Translations under genes and position numbers: made by a program
From: Hyphomicrobiales bacterium
GTDB lineage: Bacteria > Pseudomonadota > Alphaproteobacteria > Rhizobiales > Beijerinckiaceae
Direction of reading: 5' to 3'
Assembly (NCBI GenBank): GCA_027489535.1
Contig: JAIXZO010000001.1
Span: forward strand, 62,001-126,000
Length of the DNA stretch: 64,000 nt
The notes under the pieces: model-generated
What the model was told of the DNA's origin: nothing
Databases searched by the model: none
Seen by the model: the letters and a program-made list of their open reading frames with translations, nothing else
In this document: piece after piece, positions 30,633 through 39,782 of the stretch
Layout of the letters: each line of letters starts with the position of its first letter
How positions within the stretch are numbered: position 1 is the first letter of the stretch

Positions 30633-32075
30633 TCAGGCCTCTGCGTCCGCGGAGGCTTCAGCGTCGCGGGATTCGGCCGTCCCGCGCGCCCGCACCACGG
30701 TCACCGTGCACGGCGCCTGCGCCGCCACCTGAGAAGACACGCTGCCCAGATACCGCCGCATCGCCGAATGCCCCCGCGCACCCAGTACCAGATGGTCGAC
30801 CTGATTGTGGCGCACGTAATCGAGCAGGACCTCTGCCGGGTCCACGCCTTCCAGCACGTGCAGGCTCAGCGATTCCGCACCGAGGTCGAGCGGTCTCGCC
30901 CATTCCTTCAACGCCACCAGACGCTTGAGGTAGATGTTCTGGCCGCTCGGGTCGAGCCTCTCGTCGATGCGCACCAGCGACGTCTTCAGCACGGTCGCGC
31001 AGACGAACCGCGCTGCCGGGTCGCCCTTGAGCAAGCTTCGCACCTGCCGTCTCACCGCGTCGTGGATCGCTTCATGGTCGTCGGCGGAGAGGTCGAGCGC
31101 CGCCATCACGATGGGGGCACGGTCCAAGCGGTCGGCCACGCGGGCGACCGGCCCGCTCTTGCGGTCGTTGCCGCGCCACCAGCTCTTCACGTTGTCGACG
31201 AAACCGGGGCCGCGGACGCGTTGCGCACGGTCGGTCAGCACCACCTGATCGGGGTTCTGCAGCGCATGGGCCAGCTGTCCGGCCGTCTGGAACCGGTCGT
31301 CCGGGTCCACTTCGAGACAGCGCAGGATCACCTCCTGCAGCCACAAGGGACAATGCGGGACGACCGCACGCGGCGGCGCGGGGTCTTGGAACAGGCGGCG
31401 GCGCATGCCGGTGCGGCTCTGCGGATTGCCGAAGGGCAGACGCCCGGTAGTCATTTCATAAAGCACGCAGCCGAGCGCGAAGATGTCGCTGCGCGGATCG
31501 GTGCGGATGCCCAGCACCTGTTCCGGCGCGATATAGGCCGCGGTGCCGATCGGCATGTCGGATTCCTCCGCCAGCAGATCGGGCAACTCGTCGTGCCGCG
31601 CGAGGCCGTAATCCAGCAGCACCGCCGGCCCGTCCTCGCGGAACATGATGTTGGCGGGCTTGATGTCGAAATGGATGACGTGCCGACGATGGACGTCGCC
31701 GAGCGCGCCGGCGATCTTCCCCCCCATCCACGCCACCTGTTCGGGGGCCAGCGGCGCATCGCGCACGCGGACCTCAAGCGATTTGCCGGGGATGCGCTCC
31801 ATCACGAGATAGGGCAGCACCGCGAAGTCGCCCGCCGCGATGCATTGCGGCACGTGCGGCCCCGACAGGCGCGGCAGGATCATGTGCTCGACTTCAAATC
31901 CGATGATGGCGGACGGATCGTCGCCCTCGCCGAGAAACGGGATCTTCATCAGCATCGGCCGCTTCTCGCCGGGCTTGGTCACCCGCCACAACCGCGCCAT
32001 GCCGCCGCGATGGACTTCTTCCTCCAGCCGGAAGCCGTCGATGATCTGTCCGGGCGTGAACTTGTCCTGATGCAT
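30633..32075 (-). CDS. Serine/threonine protein kinase fused to a universal stress protein domain
   Basis: 480-residue protein. Residues about 15-270 are a Hanks-type kinase: Lys44 in MLMKIPF, Asp137/Lys139/Asn142 in HVIHFDIKPANIMF, Asp155 in LLDYGLARH, and AAYIAPEQVLG. HFD replaces the usual HRD and DYG replaces DFG, so it is a non-RD kinase. Residues about 325-465 are a UspA domain with the ATP-binding pattern GARGHSAMRRYLGS. No membrane segment or sensor domain is seen. ATG 32075 lies 2 bases after the stop of the metallophosphoesterase, suggesting translational coupling. The domain order kinase-then-USP is notable. Confidence 0.88.
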   Translation of the reverse strand: MHQDKFTPGQIIDGFRLEEEVHRGGMARLWRVTKPGEKRPMLMKIPFLGEGDDPSAIIGFEVEHMILPRLSGPHVPQCIAAGDFAVLPYLVMERIPGKSLEVRVRDAPLAPEQVAWMGGKIAGALGDVHRRHVIHFDIKPANIMFREDGPAVLLDYGLARHDELPDLLAEESDMPIGTAAYIAPEQVLGIRTDPRSDIFALGCVLYEMTTGRLPFGNPQSRTGMRRRLFQDPAPPRAVVPHCPLWLQEVILRCLEVDPDDRFQTAGQLAHALQNPDQVVLTDRAQRVRGPGFVDNVKSWWRGNDRKSGPVARVADRLDRAPIVMAALDLSADDHEAIHDAVRRQVRSLLKGDPAARFVCATVLKTSLVRIDERLDPSGQNIYLKRLVALKEWARPLDLGAESLSLHVLEGVDPAEVLLDYVRHNQVDHLVLGARGHSAMRRYLGSVSSQVAAQAPCTVTVVRARGTAESRDAEASADAEA

Positions 32076-32077
32076 CG

Positions 32078-32818
32078 TCACCTTCCCCGATAAAGCCGTT
32101 CGGCCAAGGACGTCGGCAGTCCCGCGTCGCGGATCTTGGTCGCGGCGGCGTCGACGTCGTAGGGCACGCGGCGATAGACGATCTCGCGCGTATCGGTGTC
32201 GTAGACCGCCCAGCAGGCGGCCGCCATGCCGTCGCGCGGCTGGCCGACGGATCCGATCACGGCGAGCCAGCAGCGCGAGGTCAAGAACGGCACCGGCCTG
32301 TCGGGCACCGGCACGAAGGGTGCGGCGGGCCGGGCCGGACTCATATGGTAGATCACCGGCACATGGGTGTGCCCGCAAAAGGTCGCGCGCGCATCGGTCT
32401 TGCGCATGCTGCGCTCGGCCTCGTCCGGGCCCGTCACATAGCCCCAGCTTTCCGGCGACCAACCGTTGGCGTGCACGTAAAGCCGATCGTCCTCGCGCAC
32501 GCTCAGGGGCAGCGCCTTCAGCCAGGCGGTCTGCGCCGCGTCGAGCTTCCCGCGCGTCCAGCGGATCGCGGCCTGCGCCCGCGAATTCATGTCCTCGTCG
32601 GAGCCGAACACCGCGGCGTCGTGATTGCCGAGCAACGCCGTCGCCCCGTCATCGACCAACCGCGCGCAGACGTCGACGACCCAGGACGGATCGGCCCCGT
32701 AGCCCACGAAGTCGCCGAGCAGCACCATCCGGTCGTATCCGCGCCGTCGCGCATCCGCGAGGCAAGCCTCGAAGGCTTCGCGATTGGCATGGATGTCGGT
32801 CAAAAAGACGATGCGCAA
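32078..32818 (-). CDS. Calcineurin-like metallophosphoesterase
   Basis: 246-residue phosphoesterase with all dimetal-site blocks: FLTDIHANREAF (Asp8, His10), VLLGDFVGYGADP (Asp36), ALLGNHDAAVFG and FCGHTHVPVIYH. The compact form resembles YfcE/diadenosine tetraphosphatase-like enzymes that act on small phospho-compounds or phosphoproteins; the substrate is not determined. Its gene runs directly into the kinase-USP gene (2-base gap), so the two enzymes are probably made together and may have opposing roles, although this is inference. Confidence 0.88.
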   Translation of the reverse strand: MRIVFLTDIHANREAFEACLADARRRGYDRMVLLGDFVGYGADPSWVVDVCARLVDDGATALLGNHDAAVFGSDEDMNSRAQAAIRWTRGKLDAAQTAWLKALPLSVREDDRLYVHANGWSPESWGYVTGPDEAERSMRKTDARATFCGHTHVPVIYHMSPARPAAPFVPVPDRPVPFLTSRCWLAVIGSVGQPRDGMAAACWAVYDTDTREIVYRRVPYDVDAAATKIRDAGLPTSLAERLYRGR

Positions 32819-32896
32819 CGGCCACTCCCGAGCGCTTCCATCGCACCCGCGACGGCGGGCGTAAAGCGGCGCCCGCCTCGACGGCGGAGCGTCGGC

Positions 32897-33913
32897 TCAG
32901 GGCTTGATCAGGACGGTACGGGCGTAAGGCGTGAGATCCGCAGCGATCGCGGTCCAAGGGATCGTCACGGATTGCGGCCCGTGCACATAGGCCGCCACCT
33001 CGTAGACGTTGAACAGCAGCGAAAGACCGTCGGCCTCGAAGGTCCAGCGCTCGGGTTCCGCCACGTCCTTTTCGAGATGGTCCTCGAAGTCGCCGAACAG
33101 GCCGTCGCCGAGTTCCTTGCGGAGTTCCGCCGCGACGAGCGCCTTGAGGCGGCCCGCCGCGGGACGCGACGCGAAGACGTCGTCGAAGGTCAGGGCACGG
33201 CGCTCGTCGAGGCGGAGATGCCGGAACGACGCGCCGGATATCGGATGCGCCGCACCGTGCCCGTAGGTCTCGCCCGAGATCGTCAGCGTCGCGATGCCGG
33301 GGCGCGGCAGCGAAAGCGACACGTCGAGCCGCGTGTCGCTCGCCTTGTCCTCGGTCGGTGCGGCCGCGACGGCTCCGGCCGCCTCGCCGTTGAGGAAGTC
33401 CGTCGTCGGATTTTCGGGCGACGCGATGAAGGGGCGTTCGATCACATGCACCGCGACCGGGCGAAATCCTCCCGCCGACTTGTCCGCATTCACCATGCGG
33501 AAGCGCTGCACCGGAACGACGGCGAACGGCCCGATCGTCTGCGGAAGGCGGTTCAGCAGGGCGATGCGTTCTTCATAGCCGCGCAACAGGCATGCCGCGG
33601 CCTCCTTGGCGTTCTTGAACACGCGGCCCTTGCCGTCGTCGGAGCAGAAGGCGGGGAGATAGGGGATCCATTCGCGTTGCCCCACGCGCAGATGCCCGCG
33701 CGCCTCTTCACTCAACCGCTCCGCGGCGCCCTTGTAGGCGGCCGCGAGGGCCTCGTCGGCGCTCGAGAGCGCGGGCGTCCCGCAGATCAGCTTTTCGTGG
33801 GGCCGCGCGGCCTTGGCGCAGTCGAAGCTCGCCGCGAGGGCGGGAGAGGCGCCCGCCGTCGCCAGGACGGCAAGCGATACGGCAACGAAGACGGTGAGGA
33901 TACGCGACATCAT
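32897..33913 (-). CDS. Secreted protein with LprI-like N-terminus and DUF3298-like C-terminus
   Basis: 338-residue exported protein. The signal peptide is MMSRILTVFVAVSLAVLATA, with cleavage near ALA-ASFDC. The mature N-terminus has the LprI pattern: FDCAKAARPHEKLICGTPAL followed by SSADEALAAAYKGA and a C-containing CLLRGYEERI. The C-terminal half (GETYGHGAAHPISGASFRHL followed by RLDERRALTFDDVF) matches the DUF3298 style seen in bacterial secreted proteins. LprI proteins are known as lysozyme inhibitors in some species; that function cannot be claimed here. Confidence 0.72.
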   Translation of the reverse strand: MMSRILTVFVAVSLAVLATAGASPALAASFDCAKAARPHEKLICGTPALSSADEALAAAYKGAAERLSEEARGHLRVGQREWIPYLPAFCSDDGKGRVFKNAKEAAACLLRGYEERIALLNRLPQTIGPFAVVPVQRFRMVNADKSAGGFRPVAVHVIERPFIASPENPTTDFLNGEAAGAVAAAPTEDKASDTRLDVSLSLPRPGIATLTISGETYGHGAAHPISGASFRHLRLDERRALTFDDVFASRPAAGRLKALVAAELRKELGDGLFGDFEDHLEKDVAEPERWTFEADGLSLLFNVYEVAAYVHGPQSVTIPWTAIAADLTPYARTVLIKP

Positions 33914-33971
33914 GAGCCCCCGAATCGGGGCGCAGAATGAGCCTCGCCGCTCGAAACGGCAACGTCGCCGT

Positions 33972-35003
33972 TCAGCCGGCGGCTGCGCCTTCGGCCAGCA
34001 CGCACCGCACCATGCGGCCCGGCCCGAGCACGGCGGCCGGCGGCTTGGCGGCGCGGCAGCGGTCCTGCACATGCGCGCAGCGCGGCGCGAAGGAGCAGGA
34101 GGTCGGGGCCGTATCGAGCGGCGGCGGCGCGCCGGGAATGGCGTCGAGCCGCGTGCCCTTCTGCGCGCCGTGCAGGTTCGCGGCCAAGAGGCCCTTGGTA
34201 TAGGGGTGCTTCGGATCGCGGATGACGTCGCGCACGGTCCCGGTTTCGACGAATTCGCCCGCATACATCACGGCGATCTCGTCGCAGACCTCTACGGCCA
34301 CGCCGATGTCGTGGGTGACGAAGATCACCCCCATGCCGAACTCCTTCTGGAGGTCGCGCAGCAGCAGCAGGATCTGCATCTGCACCGTCGCGTCGAGCGC
34401 GGTGGTGGGCTCGTCCGCGAGCAGCAATTCGGGACGGCATGCGAGCGCGAGCGCGATCATGGCGCGCTGGCGCATCCCGCCCGAAATCTCGTGCGGATAG
34501 GCCTTGAGGCGGCGTTCGGGCGAGGGGATGCGCACGCGTTCCAGCATTTCGAGTGCCCGCTTCATCGCGGCCGAGGCGTCCAAGCCCTCGTGGCGCATCA
34601 CCGCTTCGGCGATCTGCTCGCCGATGGTGTAGACCGGATCGAGCGCCAGCATCGGATCCTGAAAGATCATCGAGACCACGCCGCCGCGATGGTCGGCCAG
34701 TTCGCGGCCCTCCAGCGCCAGCACGTCGCGGCCCTGCACCTCCACGGTGCCGCCGATGTCGGTGCGGTTTTCCGGCAGCAGGCGCAGCAGCGTCTTCAGC
34801 GTCACGCTCTTGCCGGAGCCGGACTCCCCCAAAATGCCCAGCACGCGGCCGGGCGGCAGGTCGAAGCCGACGCCGTTCACCGCGAAGACGTCCCGCGCGC
34901 CCTTGAAGCGCACGGTCAGATCGCGGACGCGCACGAGCGGCGCTTCACGGCTGTCGAGCTCCCGCAGGGCGGTCGCCTGAACGGCGGTCTCTTGCACGCT
35001 CAT
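33972..35003 (-). CDS. dppD: Peptide ABC transporter ATPase, DppD-like
   Basis: Cytoplasmic ATPase of an oligo/dipeptide importer, 343 residues. Walker A is GESGSGKSVTLKTLL, the signature segment is HEISGGMRQRAMIALALACR, and Walker B is LLLADEPTTALDATVQ, followed by IFVTHDIGVAVEVCDEIAVM. The C-terminal extension has the usual cysteine cluster (SCSFAPRCAHVQDRC). ATG 35003 overlaps the stop of the DppF-like gene by 4 bases. Last gene of the operon; the order F then D is the reverse of the more usual D-F. Confidence 0.92.
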   Translation of the reverse strand: MSVQETAVQATALRELDSREAPLVRVRDLTVRFKGARDVFAVNGVGFDLPPGRVLGILGESGSGKSVTLKTLLRLLPENRTDIGGTVEVQGRDVLALEGRELADHRGGVVSMIFQDPMLALDPVYTIGEQIAEAVMRHEGLDASAAMKRALEMLERVRIPSPERRLKAYPHEISGGMRQRAMIALALACRPELLLADEPTTALDATVQMQILLLLRDLQKEFGMGVIFVTHDIGVAVEVCDEIAVMYAGEFVETGTVRDVIRDPKHPYTKGLLAANLHGAQKGTRLDAIPGAPPPLDTAPTSCSFAPRCAHVQDRCRAAKPPAAVLGPGRMVRCVLAEGAAAG

Positions 35004-36043
35004 GCCGGCAGCTCCGAAAGCGAGTGCCCGCTCCCGGGCGTGCCGACATGGCACGAGGCGAGATGCCCGCGCGTCGCGCGCACATGCAGGGACGGCTTCT
35101 TCACGGAGCAGACCTCCTCGGCGAAGGCGCAGCGGGTATGGAAGCGGCAGCCGGACGGCGGATTGATCGGGTTCGGCGGATCGCCCGTCAGCACCACCTC
35201 TTCGGTGCGCTTCTCCGGGTCCATCGACGGCATCGAACCCAGGAGTGCGCGCGTATATGGATGCGCGGGCTGGGCGTAGATCGCCTCTACGGGACCGATC
35301 TCCGCGACCTCGCCGAGATACATCACCATCACCCGGTCCGACATGAAGCGCACGACGTTGAGGTCGTGCGAGATGAAGACGTAGGTCAGGTCGAGCTCGG
35401 CCTTCAGGTCCATCAGCAGATTCAGCACCTGCGCCTCGACGGACTTGTCGAGCGCCGAGACCGCCTCGTCCAAGATCACCAGCTTCGGGCTCAGCGCGAG
35501 CGCGCGGGCGATGTTGACGCGCTGGCGCTGCCCGCCGGAAATCTCGTGCGGATAGCGCCCCGCGAACCGCTTCGGCTCCAGCCCCACCTTGGCCAGCAGC
35601 TCCTGCGCCAGCCGTCGCGCGTCGAGGTCCTTCATGCCGTGCACCGTCGGCGCGAAGGCGATGGAATCCTCCAGCGTCAGCCGCGGGTTCAGCGAGGCAT
35701 AGGAGTCCTGGAACACCATCTGCACGTTGCGGCGCAGTTCCGTCAGCGTCAGGTCCGGCCCGAGCCGCCGTCCGTCGAACGCGATCTCTCCCGCGTCGGG
35801 CGTGATCAGGTCGACGAGCAAACGCGCCGTCGTGGATTTGCCGCAGCCCGACTCCCCCACGATGCCGAGCGTCTCGCCCTTCATCACGTCGAAATCGACG
35901 CCGTCCACCGCACGCACCGTCCCGGTCGTGCGGCCGAACAATCCGCCCTTCAGTGGGAAATGCTTCACGATCTGCCGCACTTCCAGCAGCGGCCGCTCGA
36001 CGGCCGTGCGCGGTGCCGGAGCGATGTCCACGAGCGCGCTCAT
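35000..36043 (-). CDS. dppF: Peptide ABC transporter ATPase, DppF-like
   Basis: Second ATPase of the importer, 347 residues. Walker A is [17 protein letters not shown], the signature is [19 protein letters not shown] and Walker B is [40 protein letters not shown] follows. The C-terminal tail [20 protein letters not shown] is diagnostic for the F-type subunit. ATG 36043 overlaps the dppC stop (ATGA), and its stop overlaps dppD by 4 bases, so the cluster is tightly coupled. Confidence 0.92.
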   Translation of the reverse strand: MSALVDIAPAPRTAVERPLLEVRQIVKHFPLKGGLFGRTTGTVRAVDGVDFDVMKGETLGIVGESGCGKSTTARLLVDLITPDAGEIAFDGRRLGPDLTLTELRRNVQMVFQDSYASLNPRLTLEDSIAFAPTVHGMKDLDARRLAQELLAKVGLEPKRFAGRYPHEISGGQRQRVNIARALALSPKLVILDEAVSALDKSVEAQVLNLLMDLKAELDLTYVFISHDLNVVRFMSDRVMVMYLGEVAEIGPVEAIYAQPAHPYTRALLGSMPSMDPEKRTEEVVLTGDPPNPINPPSGCRFHTRCAFAEEVCSVKKPSLHVRATRGHLASCHVGTPGSGHSLSELPA

Positions 36044-36933
36044 GCCTTGATGTCCATCGCGGAACGCAGTCCGTCCGAGAGCAGGTTGAAGGCGATCGAG
36101 GTCATGAAGATCATCGCGCCCGGCAGCGCCGCCACCCACGGCGCGACATAGATCGCGTTGCGCAGCGTGTTCAGCATCAGGCCCCATTCCGGCTCCGGCG
36201 GCTTCACGCCGAGGCCGAGAAACGAGAGCCCCGAGGCGAGGATCATCGACACCGAGATCAGGCTGGTCGCATAGACGAAGATCGGCCCGAGCACGTTGCC
36301 CAGCACATGCACGCGCACGATGGTGAAGCCCGGCGCGCCCGAGGCCCGCGCCGCCTCGACATAGTCGATCTTGCGCACCTGCGTCGTCACGCTTTCGGCG
36401 ATGCGCGCGATGGGCGGAATGAAGACGATGGTCAGCGACAGCAGCCCGCTGAAGATGCCCGCTCCCAACGCGCCCGAAAGCGCGATGGCCAGCAGCACAG
36501 AGGGAAAGGCGTAGAACACGTCGATGGTGCGCATCACCACCGTGTTGAACGCGCCGCCGATATAGCCCGCCGCCACGCCGATGGTGGAGCCGATGGCGAA
36601 GGCGATGAACACGGGCGTGATGCCCATCAGCAGCGACAGCCGCGCGCCGTAGATCAGCCGCGTGAGCATGTCGCGGCCCAATTCGTCGGCGCCGAGCGGA
36701 TAGCCCGGCGTGCCGATGGGCCGAAGCCGCCGCAGCATGCTCGACTTGTAGGGATCGGCCGGCGCGATGTAGGGCGCGAAGATCGCGGCGAGCACGAGCA
36801 GCACGATCACCAGCAGCGCCAGCATCGCGACCTTGTCGCGCGACAGGCGCTTGAGCACGAGCGCCCAATAGCCCGGCGAGCGTTCGACCGGCGCGAGGGG
36901 CGCGGGTGCGCGGATCAGGTCCATGGCCGTCAT
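36040..36933 (-). CDS. dppC: Peptide ABC transporter permease, DppC-like
   Basis: Inner-membrane permease of 297 residues with about six transmembrane helices: a long N-terminal helix ([20 protein letters not shown]), then [20 protein letters not shown], the DppC-type signature. The EAA-type cytoplasmic loop that docks the ATPase is in [20 protein letters not shown]. It overlaps the next gene by 4 bases, and dppB ends 4 bases before it, so it is translated as part of the operon. Confidence 0.93.
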   Translation of the reverse strand: MTAMDLIRAPAPLAPVERSPGYWALVLKRLSRDKVAMLALLVIVLLVLAAIFAPYIAPADPYKSSMLRRLRPIGTPGYPLGADELGRDMLTRLIYGARLSLLMGITPVFIAFAIGSTIGVAAGYIGGAFNTVVMRTIDVFYAFPSVLLAIALSGALGAGIFSGLLSLTIVFIPPIARIAESVTTQVRKIDYVEAARASGAPGFTIVRVHVLGNVLGPIFVYATSLISVSMILASGLSFLGLGVKPPEPEWGLMLNTLRNAIYVAPWVAALPGAMIFMTSIAFNLLSDGLRSAMDIKA

Positions 36934-36937
36934 CGGA

Positions 36938-37891
36938 TCACGACCTCTGGACGCGCGGATCGAGCGCGCTCTGCATCACGTCCACCGCGAGATTGAGGAA
37001 CACGAAGAACATCGCGAGCACGAGGATCACCCCCTGCAGCAGCGGAATGTCCCGTTGAAAGATCGCCTGTCCGAGCAGAAAGCCCGTGCCCGGCCACGAG
37101 AACACCGTCTCGATCAGGATCGAACCGCCCAGCAGATAGCCGAGCTGCAATCCCATCACCGCCAAGGCGGTCGGCGCGGCGTTCTTGACGATGTGGCGCA
37201 GCACGCCCGTATCGAGCAGCCCCTTGGCGCGAAGACCCTGCACGAATTCCTGACTGAGAATGTCGGCGACGAGCGCGCGCACGGTGCGCGAGACGATGCC
37301 CATGGGGATCACGCTCATCGTCACGGCGGGGAGAATCAGGAACTTCACGTGTTCCCAATCCCACACCCACGCCCCGGAGCCGCCCGGTCCCGCTCCCGTG
37401 GCCGGCAACCAGCCGAGCTGCACGGAAAACACGATCACGAGCACCATGCCGAGCCAGTAATGCGGCACGGAGACGCCGATCACCGAGATGAACGAGGCGA
37501 GCTTGTCGATCCAGGTGTCGCGGAAATAGCCGGCCACGAAGCCGAACAGGCAGCCGAGCACGAAGCCGATCAAGGTCGCCATCACCGACAGCATCAGCGT
37601 ATTGCCGACCGCCTTGGACAGCTCCTCGCTCACGGCGCGGCCCGTGGCGATGGACGTGCCCAAATTGCCTTGGAACACGTTCATCAACCAGAGCAGATAC
37701 TGCACCGGCAAGGGCCGATCGAATCCGTAGGCCCGACGCATCTGCTCGCGCAGTTCCGTCGACGCGTCGGGCGGGAGCACGGAAATCAACGGGTCGCCGG
37801 GGGCGATGTGCACCAGCATGAAACAAACCATGCTGACGCCGATCGCCACCGGCAACACATAGATCAACCGCTTGAGGGCGTAGAGAAACAT
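36938..37891 (-). CDS. dppB: Peptide ABC transporter permease, DppB-like
   Basis: Inner-membrane permease of 317 residues. The N-terminal helix RLIYVLPVAIGVSMVCFMLV followed by HIAPGDPL is the family hallmark, then LPVQYLLWLMNVFQGNLGTS and the coupling-loop segment SRTVRALVADILSQEFVQGL with RAKGL. ATG 37891 lies 3 bases after the dppA stop, and dppC starts 4 bases downstream, typical of the B-C pair in Dpp/Opp systems. Substrate selectivity lies mainly in the binding protein. Confidence 0.93.
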   Translation of the reverse strand: MFLYALKRLIYVLPVAIGVSMVCFMLVHIAPGDPLISVLPPDASTELREQMRRAYGFDRPLPVQYLLWLMNVFQGNLGTSIATGRAVSEELSKAVGNTLMLSVMATLIGFVLGCLFGFVAGYFRDTWIDKLASFISVIGVSVPHYWLGMVLVIVFSVQLGWLPATGAGPGGSGAWVWDWEHVKFLILPAVTMSVIPMGIVSRTVRALVADILSQEFVQGLRAKGLLDTGVLRHIVKNAAPTALAVMGLQLGYLLGGSILIETVFSWPGTGFLLGQAIFQRDIPLLQGVILVLAMFFVFLNLAVDVMQSALDPRVQRS

Positions 37892-37894
37892 GCG

Positions 37895-39544
37895 TCAGTC
37901 GACCGACATCGGTGCGATGTCGATGAACCAGCTCTTCGGCTGCACGACGCCCTTCACCTTGGCCGACATCGCGCGCGGACCCACGTCATGGGCCACCCAC
38001 ACGAACGGCGCTTCCTCGACGATCCGCTTGTGCAGGGCGGCAAGCGCCTTGTCGCGGGCCGCCGGGTCGAAGGTCGTGCGCGCCGTGGCGATCAGGCCGT
38101 CGAACTCGGCATTGCCGAAATAGCCCCAATTGTTGGAGGTCGGCGGGAACGCCTTGGTCGAGGTGAAGCGCACCATGGCGAAGAAGGGGTCCATGGTGGC
38201 GTAGGTCACGTTGATGGCGTGGGCGCCGCGGGCGCTCTCGTCCTTCGCGCCCTTGCGCCAGTTGGTGAACAGCGTGTTCCACTCGATGACGTCGAGTTCG
38301 ACGTCGAAGAAGCACTCCTTCAGCGACTGCTGCACGAACTCGTTCATGGGGATCGGCTGCATCTGGCCGGAGCCGGAGGCGGAGGTCTGCACCTTCACCT
38401 TCACCGGCTTGGCGGCCGAGAAGCCCGCTTCCGTCATCATCTTCTTGGCGGCTGCGGGGTCATACTTGATGTCGAAGCTCGGGTTGCCCCACCAAGGGTG
38501 GTCCGGCGACACGGTTCCCTTCGGCACGCCCATCAAGCCGTTGAGCAGCGTCTTCAGCTCCTCGCGGTTGATGCAGAGATTGGCGGCCTGACGCACGCGC
38601 TTGTCGAGCCAGGGCGAGCCTTCCGCGAAGGAGAGCTGCCAGGGCCACACATGCGGCTGCGGGTTGGCATACATCACGAAATTGCGAGCCTTGATCTGCG
38701 GCAGCGCGTCGGGCGCGGGCGCTTCGATCCAGTCGACCTGCCCCGAGAGCAGTGCGGCGGTGCGGGCGTTGGCGTCGGGCAGCGGGAGAAGCACCACGCG
38801 GTCCACCTTCGGCACGCGCTTGGGGTCCCAATAGGCCTTGTTCGCCGTCATTTCGAAGCGTTCGCGCGGCGTCAGCTTCACGCCCTTGAACGGACCGGTG
38901 CCCGAGGGGTCGCCGGCGAAGGCCAGCCACGCCTGCTTGGCGCGCTCGGCCGGGTCGGTCACGGTCGCGGGCACGGCGGCGAGCTTGGCGGCCCAATGCG
39001 TCGGCGACGCCATGAACAGATTGGTCAGGTTGATCGGCAGGAACGAGTCCGGCTCACTGGTGATCAATTCCACCGTCAGGTCGTCGATCTTCTTCGCCTC
39101 GCGCAGCGTCGGCATGCGCGACACCGTCACGCCGACCTGATCGGCGGCGAAATGGGCCGCTTCCTTTTTCAGCACCTTTTCGACGTTCCACACCACGGCA
39201 TCGGCATTGAAGGGCGAACCGTCCTGGAACTTCACGCCGGGGCGCAGCTTGAACGTCCACTTGGTCTTGTCGGCTTCGTTGACGGCCCATTCGGTCGCGA
39301 GGCCCGGCACCACCACGCTCGCCTTGTCGGCGGAGGACAGGTCCCAATTGGTGAGGCCGTCATACATCGGGATGCCGGTGAAGCGGTTGCCCTCGAAGCC
39401 TTGGTCGGGCTGGCCGTGCGTGCGCGGAATGTCGGCGGCGGTCATGCCGATCCGCAGAACCTTTTCCTGAGCGAGCGCCGCGGTCGAGATCGCCGTCGTC
39501 ACCATCAATGCGGCGCCGGCCGCAAACAATGTCTTGAACTGCAT
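37895..39544 (-). CDS. dppA: Periplasmic peptide-binding protein, DppA/OppA family
   Basis: Solute-binding protein of 549 residues (SBP family 5). The signal peptide is MQFKTLFAAGAALMVTTAIS followed by TAALAQ. Family segments include VPGLATEWAVNEADKTKWTF, KLRPGVKFQDGSPFNADAVV and VRQAANLCINREELKTLLNG. Typical ligands are di/oligopeptides, but members also bind nickel, opines or other compounds, and the binding-site residues cannot be read by eye. First gene of a five-gene operon; a sigma-54 promoter lies 80 bases upstream. Confidence 0.92.
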   Translation of the reverse strand: MQFKTLFAAGAALMVTTAISTAALAQEKVLRIGMTAADIPRTHGQPDQGFEGNRFTGIPMYDGLTNWDLSSADKASVVVPGLATEWAVNEADKTKWTFKLRPGVKFQDGSPFNADAVVWNVEKVLKKEAAHFAADQVGVTVSRMPTLREAKKIDDLTVELITSEPDSFLPINLTNLFMASPTHWAAKLAAVPATVTDPAERAKQAWLAFAGDPSGTGPFKGVKLTPRERFEMTANKAYWDPKRVPKVDRVVLLPLPDANARTAALLSGQVDWIEAPAPDALPQIKARNFVMYANPQPHVWPWQLSFAEGSPWLDKRVRQAANLCINREELKTLLNGLMGVPKGTVSPDHPWWGNPSFDIKYDPAAAKKMMTEAGFSAAKPVKVKVQTSASGSGQMQPIPMNEFVQQSLKECFFDVELDVIEWNTLFTNWRKGAKDESARGAHAINVTYATMDPFFAMVRFTSTKAFPPTSNNWGYFGNAEFDGLIATARTTFDPAARDKALAALHKRIVEEAPFVWVAHDVGPRAMSAKVKGVVQPKSWFIDIAPMSVD

Positions 39545-39623
39545 AAGAGCCGGACTCCGAAATGAGGGCCACGATGGGCGAAGTTGGAGCAGGGGGAAGA
39601 TCCCTTTGCGAAAAAACTGAACC

Positions 39624-39638
39624 GCAAAGAGCGTGCCA
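39624..39638 (-). promoter_or_regulatory. Consensus sigma-54 promoter for the dpp operon
   Basis: The minus strand reads TGGCACGCTCTTTGC, an exact match to the RpoN consensus TGGCACG-N4-TTGC with GG and GC spaced by 10 bases. It lies 80 bases before the dppA ATG, in the gap after the previous gene. An NtrC-like site is centred about 86 bases upstream of the predicted start point. Together these suggest nitrogen-limitation control of peptide uptake. Confidence 0.75.
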
Positions 39639-39689
39639 CGCAATTTCACGTAGTTTGAGCAACGCCGACGCTTGGATGCCGAAAATTTC

Positions 39690-39706
39690 AGCACCAATAT
39701 GGAGCA
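39690..39706. promoter_or_regulatory. NtrC-like enhancer site for the dpp operon
   Basis: The plus strand reads AGCACCAATATGGAGCA, which follows the NtrC pattern GCACY-N4-TGGTGC with one mismatch inside the conserved half-sites. It is centred about 86 bases upstream of the start point predicted by the sigma-54 promoter, a normal enhancer distance. A weaker overlapping copy (TGGAGCATTATGGCTCA) sits 12 bases closer to the preceding gene. Confidence 0.5.
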
Positions 39707-39782
39707 TTATGGCTCATTGTTGGGCAAAGGGAAGGACCTTGCCGGATTTCCGTCGAGCCCGGAATGCCGGCCGGCGGTCGCC

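Noticed and set aside
36923-39565. A very long open frame antisense to the dppB and dppA genes
   Set aside because: Both dpp genes are unmistakable, and the antisense product has low-complexity composition typical of shadow frames.
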